Origin: Aeoliella sp052161615
GTDB lineage: Bacteria > Planctomycetota > Planctomycetia > Pirellulales > Lacipirellulaceae
Assembly (NCBI RefSeq): GCF_052161615.1
Contig: NZ_CP197417.1
Location: forward strand, 5,146,001 to 5,210,000
DNA: 64,000 bases
Direction of reading: 5' to 3'
Part shown: positions 34,339 to 42,581 of the stretch, one piece after another
Position numbering within the stretch: position 1 is the stretch's first letter
Layout of the letters: each line of letters starts with the position of its first letter
The notes under the pieces: model-generated
The model's input: only the letters and a program-made list of their open reading frames with translations
The model's database searches: none
Told to the model about the DNA's origin: nothing
Translations under genes and position numbers: made by a program

Positions 34339-36339
34339 TCACCGCCAAGCCGATCGCAGCTTACGCAGCGATAGCTTTTTGACCGTTGCCTCGCCCTTGT
34401 CGACGGTGATTGATACGTCCTCGTCGTCTTCCAACGGGGAGTAGTACGTAGCGTGGAACTGCTCGCCGCCAAAAGCGAACGATTCAATCGTCATGCGATC
34501 GACCAGCAGCCGCAGCTTCACCGATCCATCGCGAGGAGCCAGATTTGCGAGTGCTTTCGCCTCGCCCGTCTTGCCATCGTCACCCACCGTGGGGACATAG
34601 AGCGCTTGCTCATCCCGGTCGTAACGGAGCTTTGCGAACCCTAGATCGAAGCGGACTTCGCCCGCAGTACCGGGATCGAAGTCGATCTCCAGGTCCACCA
34701 AGTCGAGCGGACCTTTGCCCTCCAATAAATTCTCGCCCGCCTTGAGCGTCACGTCGGACTTCTCGACGGTCGATTCGATCAACGATTCAATCTCCTCGAT
34801 CGGCCAAACGTTCAGCCGCAAGCCATCGGGGGTGGTGCGGAGCGTGAGTTCGCACGGAAACGCCATCTGCTGGTTGAACGGCAGATTATAAACCCGCGCG
34901 GCGTTCGCGCCGCCACGCATCCATCCGATCTGAATCACCCTTCCATCCGGCTGGTTGTAGAAGCTTTGTGCCGCGTAGAAATCGCCGCCGCCGGGAACGA
35001 ACGGCCCGGCTTCGGTGTGGAACTTCTTGCCATCGAACGTACCAATCTCGTAGTCGAAGCTGGCGTCGTACACCACGGTCTTGCGATTGTTTGCGTCGCC
35101 ATCCACCGGCACGTCGACCACGTCCATGCACTCAAACGCCCAGTCACGCATCAAGTCCGACGCAACCTGCCAGTCGGTGAGATTCTTCGACGTAAAGATT
35201 CGCACGCGTCCGGGATTCGACTGCACCCACAGAAACATCACCCATTGCTTGGTGGGCTCGTGCCAGAAGACTTTAGGGTCGCGCTCGCCCGCGTCAAAGC
35301 CTTGATGCTCGACCACCGGGCGGCCTTCGTTCCAGTACGTCCACGTCTCGCCTCGATCGGTGCTATAAGCCATCGCTTGGTAGAACTTCGGCTCGGTGGC
35401 AAAGGTGTAGAACGCACACAGCGTCGGCACATCCCCCTTCTGCACGCCAAGGCTATTGTTGTGATCGACGATCGCCGTGCCGGAGAAGATCGTACCGCTC
35501 TTGCCATCAACGCGGTAAGGCAACAGCGCGTGCCGATGCTGCTTCCAGTGAATCATGTCGGGGCTGGTCGCGTGCCCCCAGGTCATGTTGCCCCAGTCGG
35601 TCGACTTAGGGTTGTGCTGGAAAAACAAATGGTACTTCTCGCCATCGAACACCATGCCGTTGGGATCGTTCACCCAGTTGCGGCCCGACGAGAAATGAAA
35701 CTGCGGCCGCAGCGCTTCGCGGTAGTCGATGTCGTCGTACGATTCGGCGAGCACCGCCTTCGACAGGCTAAACTCTTGCGAGGCGTCGGGCAGCGGTTTG
35801 TCAGCCGCCTCGAACGCATCGACGTTGATGTGCCCCCACTGCCCTACCGCTTCGTCGAACACCACAAGCTGGGCACGCTTGCCAACAAAGCGGCTTACGT
35901 CCGCGTTGCACCGGACCATCGACTCCGAGTCGCACCCCGTGGCGAGTTCTACCTCTTCGCCCTCGCAAAGCAGCTTCACGCCGAGTTTGCCGGGCTGCTT
36001 GCCGCCGCCGATGAGAAAGCTGAGGAAGGGCTTCTCGATAAGAAACTCTTGGGAAGTGAGCGTGCCGGTGTGGTCGTCGCCGTGGATGCCGCCAGGTGAA
36101 CCCGACTTGCCCGTGTACGCTTCGAAGCCACCGATCCAATAGTCCCCCTCGTGCCAACTGCTCTCGCGCCCGCGCAGCGAGGGGTTGTCGCCCTTGGTTG
36201 GTTGCGTCGCGAACGCCGACCCCTGCACGGTCCAGTTGTCGAGCGTGCCGCGCTCGAAGTCCGCGTTGGGGAACAATGGCTCGGCGAACGCGGGGACGCT
36301 CGGAAGCAATAAGCAGGTTGCAAGAGTAAGTCGTAGCAT
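34339..36339 (-). CDS. Secreted GH32 fructan hydrolase (levanase/inulinase-type)
   Basis: A signal peptide (about residues 1-19) is followed by a beta-sandwich domain (20-180, jelly-roll-like), the five-bladed GH32 propeller (about 195-530) and a C-terminal beta-sandwich. All three catalytic acids are present: D225 in NDPNG (nucleophile), D354 in ERDP (transition-state stabiliser) and E403 in the EC motif (acid/base). A levanase, inulinase or exo-fructosidase is most likely; exact linkage is not readable. The N-terminal domain suggests substrate binding. No other fructan genes lie nearby. Confidence 0.9.
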   Translation of the reverse strand: MLRLTLATCLLLPSVPAFAEPLFPNADFERGTLDNWTVQGSAFATQPTKGDNPSLRGRESSWHEGDYWIGGFEAYTGKSGSPGGIHGDDHTGTLTSQEFLIEKPFLSFLIGGGKQPGKLGVKLLCEGEEVELATGCDSESMVRCNADVSRFVGKRAQLVVFDEAVGQWGHINVDAFEAADKPLPDASQEFSLSKAVLAESYDDIDYREALRPQFHFSSGRNWVNDPNGMVFDGEKYHLFFQHNPKSTDWGNMTWGHATSPDMIHWKQHRHALLPYRVDGKSGTIFSGTAIVDHNNSLGVQKGDVPTLCAFYTFATEPKFYQAMAYSTDRGETWTYWNEGRPVVEHQGFDAGERDPKVFWHEPTKQWVMFLWVQSNPGRVRIFTSKNLTDWQVASDLMRDWAFECMDVVDVPVDGDANNRKTVVYDASFDYEIGTFDGKKFHTEAGPFVPGGGDFYAAQSFYNQPDGRVIQIGWMRGGANAARVYNLPFNQQMAFPCELTLRTTPDGLRLNVWPIEEIESLIESTVEKSDVTLKAGENLLEGKGPLDLVDLEIDFDPGTAGEVRFDLGFAKLRYDRDEQALYVPTVGDDGKTGEAKALANLAPRDGSVKLRLLVDRMTIESFAFGGEQFHATYYSPLEDDEDVSITVDKGEATVKKLSLRKLRSAWR

Positions 36340-36733
36340 GTCGTTCGTCGTGAAGTTTGTTGTTAGGCACCCGAATTCTTGCGAATCCGGCTACGGCTTG
36401 TAGTGCACTCGGCGTTTAGCCCCGTTTGTGGTCTGGAGTGCGCGCGTGATTGCCCGAGTTAGCCGCGCGGCCCACTCCGCCGTCGCAATTGTACCCGATC
36501 TCCGAGCTCGCCAAACCGCACTCAGTCCCTACGGAATTGACGAAGTTCGCGGCCAGCGAAGGTTCGCCGAACGTCGATTCTCTCGGCAGTTCCAGGATCG
36601 GCTACAGCTGATCCTCGGTCCACACCGACTACACCGATCGCTGGGTAGGGCGTGCGGCGAGCACTGCCGCAGGCAGAGAGACAATCACTCCCACGAACTG
36701 ATCGAACTGGCTAAAGAAAATCGCTACGCGTGA
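36340..36733. other. Spacer between glmS and the GH32 gene
   Basis: It holds a family D repeat at 36370-36395 and no convincing gene; the plus-strand frame at 36428-36733 is arginine-rich and shows no family resemblance. The promoter of the minus-strand GH32 gene should lie near 36340-36420, but no clear hexamers were seen. Confidence 0.45.
36370..36395 (+). repeat. Family D intergenic repeat
   Basis: CCCGAATTCTTGCGAATCCG followed by GCTACG. It matches the copy at 49692-49717 at all but one position (T/G). The sequence is partly palindromic around GAATTC. Confidence 0.6.
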
Positions 36734-38608
36734 TCATTCCACCGTAACGCTCTTCGCCAGATTCCGCGGTTTATCGACATCGCAGCCGCGAAGCACGGCG
36801 ATGTGGTACGCCAAGAGTTGCAGCGGAATCGCCGTGACAATCGGCTGCACAAAGTCGGCGACCGCGGGGACATGGATCACGTCGTCGGCGATCTCGGCCG
36901 CGTCTTCGTCGCCCGGATTGACAATTGCAATCACCGGACCGCCGCGCGCCTTGATCTCTTCCATATTGGCGAGGACCTTCTCGTACACCCCGCCGCGAGG
37001 AACGATAAACACGCTCGGCGTGTTCTCGTCCACCAGCGCGATCGGCCCGTGCTTCATCTCCGCGGCAGGATAACCTTCGGCGTGGATGTAGCTGATTTCC
37101 TTCAGCTTCAGAGCCCCTTCGAGCGCCGCCGGGAAATTGTACTGCCGACCGAGGTACAAGAAGTTGTCGCAACCCGCGTACTTGGCGGCGATGCGGCGGA
37201 TGTCGCTGTTGGTGGTCAGCGCTTGCTCGACTTGCTCGGGTAGGGCCTCGAGCTCGTCGATCACTCGCAGACCGGCTTCGTAACTCAAGTGCCTTAGACG
37301 TCCGAAGTAGAGCGCGAGTAGCGCGAGCACCACGCACTGCGACGTAAACGCTTTTGTACTCGCGACGCCGATTTCTGGACCGGCATGCAAATAAATACCG
37401 CCATCCGATTCCCGCGCGATAGTGCTGCCCACCACGTTGCAAATCGATAGCGCGGGATGCCCTTTGCGCTTGACCTCACGCATCGCGGCAAGCGTATCGA
37501 TCGTTTCGCCACTTTGCGTAATCGCAAACAACAGCGTATTGGTGCTCAGTGGCGGGTTGCGGTAGCGGAGCTCGCTCGCGTACTCCACTTCCACCGGCAC
37601 GCGTGCGAACGCTTCGAGCATGTATTCGCCCACCAGCCCCGCGTGCCAACTCGTGCCACACGCCGTGAGCACAAACCGATCCACCGCACGAAGCTGCTGA
37701 GCTGAGAGATTCAAACCACCAAACACCGCCGTCGCTTGATCGTGATCAAAACGGCCGCGCATCGCGTTGCGAACCGTCTCGGGTTGCTCAAAGATTTCCT
37801 TGAGCATGTAGTGCGGAAAGCCATCGAGACCAACCTGTGTGTCGTCGACTTCGATCAACTTGACATCGTGCGGCACGTCGCCCAGGTCGCGACTTACGAC
37901 GCGGATGGAGTTTGCGGTCACCACCGCAACCTCGTGATCGGCGAGGAACACGATCTTGTCCGCGCGTCCCGCGAGCGGTGTCTGGTCGCTGGCGATGAAG
38001 TGCTCGCCATTGCCGATGCCAATCACCAGCGGACTGCTGAGCCGCGCGGCGAGAATCACATCGGGGTAGTCGCGAAAGATCACCGCAAAACCATACGTGC
38101 CGCGAAGCTGGCTGAGCATCGCCTGCATCGCCTGGACGAGCACTTCGTAAGGTTCGGAGATTCGCTGCTCAGGATCCTGGAGCGCGAGGCACTGCTGAAG
38201 TTCGTAATCAAGCAGTTGCGCGACGACTTCGGTATCCGTGGCGGTCGAGAACTTGTAGCCCAGCTCGGAGAGCTTTGTCTTGAGCACGCGAAAGTTGTCG
38301 ATCACGCCATTGTGCACGAGTGCTAGCACCCGCTCACCACCGATGTGCGGGTGAGCGTTCTCGTCGGTCGCGGGACCGTGCGTTGCCCAACGAGTATGCC
38401 CAAGGCCCACGGTGCCAGGTGCAGGGTACTTCCGGAGCGCCGCGGCCAGATTGTCGATGCGGCCGGCGGTTTTGGTGATCATCAGATCGCCTTTGTGCAG
38501 CGTCGCCACCCCCGAACTGTCGTAGCCCCGGTACTCCAAGCGGCGGAGCCCTTCGAGCAAGAATTCAGTCGCCTCGTTCGGGCCCACGTAACCAACGATT
38601 CCGCACAT
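36734..38608 (-). CDS. glmS: Glutamine--fructose-6-phosphate aminotransferase (isomerizing)
   Basis: A 624-residue enzyme making glucosamine-6-phosphate, the first step to UDP-GlcNAc. Initiator Met is followed by C2 (CGIVGYVG), the glutaminase nucleophile, with the N-terminal nucleophile domain to about residue 235. Two SIS domains (about 290-440 and 460-600) bind fructose-6-phosphate, and the C-terminus ends DKPRNLAKSVTVE as in the family. No glmS ribozyme-like leader is evident in the short region upstream. Planctomycetes have peptidoglycan, so a cell-wall role fits. Confidence 0.97.
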   Translation of the reverse strand: MCGIVGYVGPNEATEFLLEGLRRLEYRGYDSSGVATLHKGDLMITKTAGRIDNLAAALRKYPAPGTVGLGHTRWATHGPATDENAHPHIGGERVLALVHNGVIDNFRVLKTKLSELGYKFSTATDTEVVAQLLDYELQQCLALQDPEQRISEPYEVLVQAMQAMLSQLRGTYGFAVIFRDYPDVILAARLSSPLVIGIGNGEHFIASDQTPLAGRADKIVFLADHEVAVVTANSIRVVSRDLGDVPHDVKLIEVDDTQVGLDGFPHYMLKEIFEQPETVRNAMRGRFDHDQATAVFGGLNLSAQQLRAVDRFVLTACGTSWHAGLVGEYMLEAFARVPVEVEYASELRYRNPPLSTNTLLFAITQSGETIDTLAAMREVKRKGHPALSICNVVGSTIARESDGGIYLHAGPEIGVASTKAFTSQCVVLALLALYFGRLRHLSYEAGLRVIDELEALPEQVEQALTTNSDIRRIAAKYAGCDNFLYLGRQYNFPAALEGALKLKEISYIHAEGYPAAEMKHGPIALVDENTPSVFIVPRGGVYEKVLANMEEIKARGGPVIAIVNPGDEDAAEIADDVIHVPAVADFVQPIVTAIPLQLLAYHIAVLRGCDVDKPRNLAKSVTVE

Positions 38609-38770
38609 CGATCCACATCTCCTGATAAGGGACGGCTTTAGACTTTCATTGTAGAGCTCCGGTGAAAATGCTCCAACGTGGATTGCAGCGGGAGCAAAAA
38701 ACGCAAAAACGCGGCGGCAAAGTCGAAACCCTGCCGCCGCGCGGAGTGGACAACGGATAGGAGATCGGGA

Positions 38771-39154
38771 CTAGTCGTGGTGGTGGTGCATGTGGCCATC
38801 CTCGTGCCAATCCCAATGCCCGGGCTGGACATGGTAGTGATTGCCGTGCCGGTAAACCTCGCGTGGATGGTAGTCCCAATGGCTAGTGTCGTGCCAACTA
38901 TGGACTCCATGCCACCGCTGCGACGGGTAGTAAGCCCGGTGCTGATGGCCCCCACCGTAGAAGGATCGCTGGTTGTAGCGGTGGTTGTAGCCATGGTCGT
39001 GCCCATAATGTCGTCCGTGCGCATGAGGACTGCCCACATCGATGTGCAAACCGCCGGCACGGAAGTGAACGCCCTTCGCCTCAGCCGAATTGGAACTGGG
39101 CGCGGCGAACGCGAATGCGGCCACCATGGCCACGGGGAGGATGAACTTGAACAT
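38771..39154 (-). CDS. Secreted histidine-rich protein
   Basis: I use ATG 39154, which follows GAGG at suitable spacing and starts a good signal peptide (MFKFILPVAMVAAFAF); the longer frame from 39346 has no export signal. The mature region of about 100 residues contains about 25 His, many in HxH and HHHH groups, along with Trp/Tyr/Gly. Such exported His-rich proteins are frequent in planctomycetes and may bind divalent metals (inference). The neighbours, glmS and a phosphosugar mutase, do not inform its role. Confidence 0.75.
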   Translation of the reverse strand: MFKFILPVAMVAAFAFAAPSSNSAEAKGVHFRAGGLHIDVGSPHAHGRHYGHDHGYNHRYNQRSFYGGGHQHRAYYPSQRWHGVHSWHDTSHWDYHPREVYRHGNHYHVQPGHWDWHEDGHMHHHHD

Positions 39155-39434
39155 GGTACTTGCCTCAGGATGGGGGGGTCTCACGGGAGCGGCATTCAGT
39201 TGCCGCACATGCCCATCTTCAAATGCGAGTGGTGTGCCGCAGGATCGCCTCGAAAGCGAACCAAGTCGTAAGTCATTCACTAAGAAAAACTTACGAAAAA
39301 AACAGCGCCTCGCCGGCGACACTCCCCCAACGCGCGGCGCAGTCATTTAGACGACGCGATGAGTCAAAATGACGAAGCGCAGGGGATGGCTCTGTCATCA
39401 AATACGCGGCCGAGGGCGGCGTGTTACGCCGACC

Positions 39435-41228
39435 TCAAACGCCCGCGTACTTGCGGAGGTCTTCTTCGAACGTGTTCAGCCGGGCGTCGAGTTCGGCTTT
39501 GGCTTCTTCCAGGTCGTGCAGCATTTCCGCGGGGGTGTAGGCGAACATGTAGAACTTGATCTTGGGCTCCGTGCCGCTGGGGCGGCAGGCGACGTAGTTG
39601 CCGTCGATTTCGAGGTCGAGGATCACCAGGTCGCCCGTCGGTTGCGGCAGTGGTTCGACGGTGCCGTCCTTCTTAGTCGTGATGTTCTGCATGTAATCGC
39701 GACGCTGCACCACGGCGAGGCCATCGAGTTTCTCGGGCGGGGCGGTGCGGAACTGGGCCATCACTTCCTTCATTCGCTCCATGCCATCGCTGCCGGGCAT
39801 CATCACCGAGATGGTTCGCTCGGCGTGGACGCCGTGTTGCCAGAACAGGTCGTCTAGCTTTTCGTGCAGCGTCTTGCCTTGAGCCTTCAGCTTCGCGGCT
39901 AGCTCGCAGGCGAGCATCGACGCAACCGCGCCGTCTTTATCACGAACGTGCTGCCCCGCCATATAACCGTGCGACTCTTCGGTGCCGTACAGGAAGTTCT
40001 CGGCACCACCGGCGTCGATGGCTTGGGCTATCCATTTAAATCCGACGAGCAAATCGCCGATGGTCTTGATGCCATAGCTGATGCCGATACGCTCGACGAG
40101 CCTTGTGGTGACAAGCGTGGTGACTTGGAACTTATCGGGCGTGAGCTTGCGAGTCTCGCAGATGTAATCCGAAAGCAGCCCGCAGATCTGGTTGCCGGTG
40201 AGCGTCCGCCAGTCGCTGCCGGCGTCGAGCGTCAGTGGCGCGGCGAGGCCGATGCGGTCGCAGTCGGGATCGGTCGCCAGGCAGAGATCGGCACCCGTGT
40301 TCATCGCGTGGCCGATCAGGGCGTCGAAGATCTCTGGATTCTCGGGGTTCGAAACGTGGCCCGGGACGTTGGGGAAATCGCCATCCGGTGTGGATTGCGG
40401 ACCGAATACTTCGACCTCTTTGAATCCATCGCGCTCCAGTGCAGGAACCACGCACGTGGCGCCGACGCCATGCAGTGGCGAGTACAGCACCTTCAAATCG
40501 CGAGGGCCCGGCGTGGCCTGGAGCATCACGGCATCGATGAACGCGCGGTCGACCTCTTCTTGGCAGTACACGATCTTGCCGGCGGCGAGGGCTTCGTCGA
40601 AGTTTGCCCGCTTGATTTCCTGCGTGTTCATCACGCGGTCGATGATCCCCTTATCGTGCGGCGGAAGCACCTGGGCACCGCTCGACCAGTAGACCTTCAC
40701 GGCGTTGTCGCTTGGCGGATTGTGGCTCGCCGTGACCATGATGCCGCACGAGCAGTTTTTGTAACGCACACAGAACGACAACTCGGGGGTGCTGCGGTAG
40801 CCGTCGAGGAAGTAAACCTTAAATCCCGCGGCGACCATGATCTCGGCACACAGTCGAGCAAATTCCGGCGAGCGATGACGGGTGTCGCGGGCGATGGCGC
40901 AGGAGAGCTCGGCATCGGCGCCGAGCGTGTCCTTCACGTAGTCCGCAAGTCCCTGGGCGCTCTCGCCAATGGTGCGGTCGTTGATCGCATTGGAACCAAT
41001 CGGATACATCTTGCCGCGACGCCCACCCGTGCCAAACGGAATGATGGTCCAGAACGCGTCGTCGAGTACCTGCCACTTCTGATCGCGAATGTGCTCAGCA
41101 ACCTGATCGGCGTAGTCGGCGTACTTCGGCTCGGTGAGCCACTCGCGGATGTGCGTAGCAGCCGTAGGAGTGATCTTCTCCGCCTGGGTCGCGGCTTCAA
41201 TGGCGTCGAGGAGTTCTTGCGAGGGCAT
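39435..41228 (-). CDS. Phosphosugar mutase (phosphoglucomutase/phosphomannomutase family)
   Basis: ATG 41228 opens MPSQELLDAIEA; the 19 codons before it in the long frame are unlikely. The 597-residue protein is an alpha-D-phosphohexomutase with the active-site serine loop TASHNPP, the metal loop DPDCDR, the sugar loop EESHGYM and the phosphate-binding C-terminal domain (CRPSGTEPKIKFY). Length and the IPFGTGGRRG segment place it with the eukaryote-like PGM2/deoxyribomutase group. Supplies hexose-1-phosphate for glycan or glycogen pathways. Confidence 0.92.
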   Translation of the reverse strand: MPSQELLDAIEAATQAEKITPTAATHIREWLTEPKYADYADQVAEHIRDQKWQVLDDAFWTIIPFGTGGRRGKMYPIGSNAINDRTIGESAQGLADYVKDTLGADAELSCAIARDTRHRSPEFARLCAEIMVAAGFKVYFLDGYRSTPELSFCVRYKNCSCGIMVTASHNPPSDNAVKVYWSSGAQVLPPHDKGIIDRVMNTQEIKRANFDEALAAGKIVYCQEEVDRAFIDAVMLQATPGPRDLKVLYSPLHGVGATCVVPALERDGFKEVEVFGPQSTPDGDFPNVPGHVSNPENPEIFDALIGHAMNTGADLCLATDPDCDRIGLAAPLTLDAGSDWRTLTGNQICGLLSDYICETRKLTPDKFQVTTLVTTRLVERIGISYGIKTIGDLLVGFKWIAQAIDAGGAENFLYGTEESHGYMAGQHVRDKDGAVASMLACELAAKLKAQGKTLHEKLDDLFWQHGVHAERTISVMMPGSDGMERMKEVMAQFRTAPPEKLDGLAVVQRRDYMQNITTKKDGTVEPLPQPTGDLVILDLEIDGNYVACRPSGTEPKIKFYMFAYTPAEMLHDLEEAKAELDARLNTFEEDLRKYAGV

Positions 41229-41353
41229 GGCAGACAAATGGGGAGCGAGGAAACCTGTAGGAATGGATCTTCGGTAGGCTATCACAGGGCACGAAGGCGA
41301 ACCAGCCGGCCGGGTTTTGTACTGCTTATTGCGCCGACGGAGCTCGTAGGCGT

Positions 41354-41401
41354 TTTGTCGCAGTTGGCGGATATTTCGTTGGGTGCGACTTTACTCCTCG
41401 G
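41354..41401 (+). repeat. Hairpin element with TTTACTCCTC tail, copy 1
   Basis: TTTTGTCGCAG, then a variable loop, then GGTGCGACTTTACTCCTC. GTCGCA and TGCGAC pair. A second copy lies at 41479-41521. Confidence 0.55.
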
Positions 41402-41478
41402 GCGTGGCGACTCAGGATTTCCCTAAGTCGTTACCATTGAAACACTTACAATCGAATCTCCATTGCGTCGGATCGAGG

Positions 41479-41521
41479 TTTTGTCGCAGGGTGAAACCGC
41501 AGGTGCGACTTTACTCCTCAG
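41479..41521 (+). repeat. Hairpin element with TTTACTCCTC tail, copy 2
   Basis: TTTTGTCGCAG followed by a shorter loop and GGTGCGACTTTACTCCTC. The tail of 18 bases is identical to copy 1 at 41354-41401. Confidence 0.55.
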
Positions 41522-41530
41522 TAGTGGTGT

Positions 41531-41563
41531 GTAGGCCGGGTCAAGCTCCGCGCCGCGTGCGGC
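41531..41563 (+). repeat. Family B repeat
   Basis: GTAGGCCGGGTCAAGCTCCG followed by CGCCGCGTGCGGC; closely matches the copy at 6578-6610 after the dnaX gene. Confidence 0.65.
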
Positions 41564-41658
41564 GCTTAACGTGTTGCATTTGTCGACACCTCTCGAATGT
41601 TTGATTGTTGGGCGAAGTGTTTTATCGATTCTCACGCCAAGACGCGAAGCGCAAGCGC

Positions 41659-41729
41659 GTAGCATGGCCGCCTCGGCCGTGTACGACGTACGAGTGCAAT
41701 GTTGGCCACGGCCGGGGCGGCCATGCTAC
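41659..41729. repeat. 23-bp inverted repeat
   Basis: GTAGCATGGCCGCCTCGGCC (plus GTG) at 41659-41681 is inverted with one mismatch at 41707-41729. A 25-base loop separates the arms. The shape is that of a REP/BIME-type unit. Confidence 0.8.
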
Positions 41730-41803
41730 GTGCGCGCCACTTCGTGGCTACTGGATTAGAATCGCGAGTGGTTGAGGATTTGCGATTGGGTCGAGCGTGA
41801 ATT

Positions 41804-41834
41804 GCCGTATCGGCGCGGAGCTTGATACGGGTAC
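41804..41834 (-). repeat. Family B repeat, inverted copy
   Basis: On the minus strand it reads GTACCCGTATCAAGCTCCGC followed by GCCGATACGGC. It faces the copy at 41531-41563, repeating the facing arrangement seen at 6578-6725. Confidence 0.6.
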
Positions 41835-41992
41835 GGGCTCTCTCCCCCGCACGCCCCACGCGTGCGATGGACAGGTTGTATTGTAGCAGATGTACATGCC
41901 CTCGTCAAGGGCCCATGTGTACGTGTGGACATTTTTTGGGAGATAGCTGGTGGGGCGGGAGGCTTGTGGAAAATGCGGTAGTTGCGCCCCTG

Positions 41993-42098
41993 TGTCATCC
42001 AGAGGGAGCCCTGGCGACTGAAGGATCCCGTTTGCCATTTTTTCGTCGTTACTCAGGGGCGAGATTTTTCGGGTCGCATTACTCCCCTCAGAATGACA
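41993..42098. repeat. Palindromic element of about 106 bases
   Basis: The ends TGTCATCCAGAGGGAG (41993) and CTCCCCTCAGAATGACA (to 42098) are inverted copies. The inside contains GATCCCGTTTGCC and CGTTACTCAGGGG. The TGTCATTCTGAGGG start is a common bacterial intergenic repeat type. Confidence 0.6.
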
Positions 42099-42265
42099 AG
42101 ACGCCTACGTCTCCTGGGATCGGTCGTGAGCTCGCTGTCGCCCCTCCGGGGCTTTTGGTGTGTGGGGGCGATGGGTCCCGGGGCTCGCGCCCCGGGCTAT
42201 GCGCTGTCGCCGCTCCGCGGCTGTGAAAAGGGGAATGCGCGAGCTCGTGCAAGTCGCGCAACTCA

Positions 42266-42292
42266 CTGGGGGCTCGCGGAACTCGTCCCCAG
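42266..42292 (-). repeat. Family C repeat, inverted orientation
   Basis: Its minus strand reads CTGGGGACGAGTTCCGCGAG then CCCCCAG. Copies in the other orientation are at 44501-44527 and 44780-44806. Confidence 0.65.
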
Positions 42293-42581
42293 GCACCCCC
42301 GGGGCGATAGAGCACGGCGAGACCTCTTGTGCTGCGCACACGGACAATCGGCCGTCGTGAATCTAAGAAATGGCTGGACGTGAATCGGCCGAAAGTCCGT
42401 GCCACCCGAGAACGAGGGGGAGGGAACGAAGGGCTATTTGTTAATGCTGCGTAAAAGCTTCGTGAATTATCGGCGAAGTGCGGGTTACGCTGCTTGTCCG
42501 AACTTGATTCGTGCATCAGTTTGGGGCCTTGCGCACAGGGTGCGCGACTTCGAACTCGGATTACGGAAGTAAGGAACGTCG

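Larger units (their letters stand above)
41229..42581. other. Repeat-rich 1.35-kb spacer
   Basis: No convincing gene was seen. It is a mosaic of short palindromic elements described separately: two copies of a TTTTGTCGCA...TGCGACTTTACTCCTC element, an inverted pair of family B, a 23-bp inverted repeat, a 106-bp palindromic element and one family C copy. Several frames cross these repeats but look like shadows. Confidence 0.7.

Noticed and set aside
34966..36099. Plus-strand frame of 377 codons opposite the GH32 gene
   Set aside because: It is antisense to a gene with all catalytic motifs; the product is Arg-rich and featureless.
36428..36733. Plus-strand frame of 101 codons in the glmS-GH32 spacer
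   Set aside because: Arg-rich with no start context or family character; considered spacer.
38608..38770. glmS ribozyme
   Set aside because: The region upstream of the glmS start is only about 160 bases to the next coding end and shows no ribozyme-like core by eye.
39948..41426. Plus-strand frame of 492 codons opposite the phosphosugar mutase
   Set aside because: The mutase on the minus strand is fully conserved; the plus-strand product is Arg/Gly/Val-rich without motifs.
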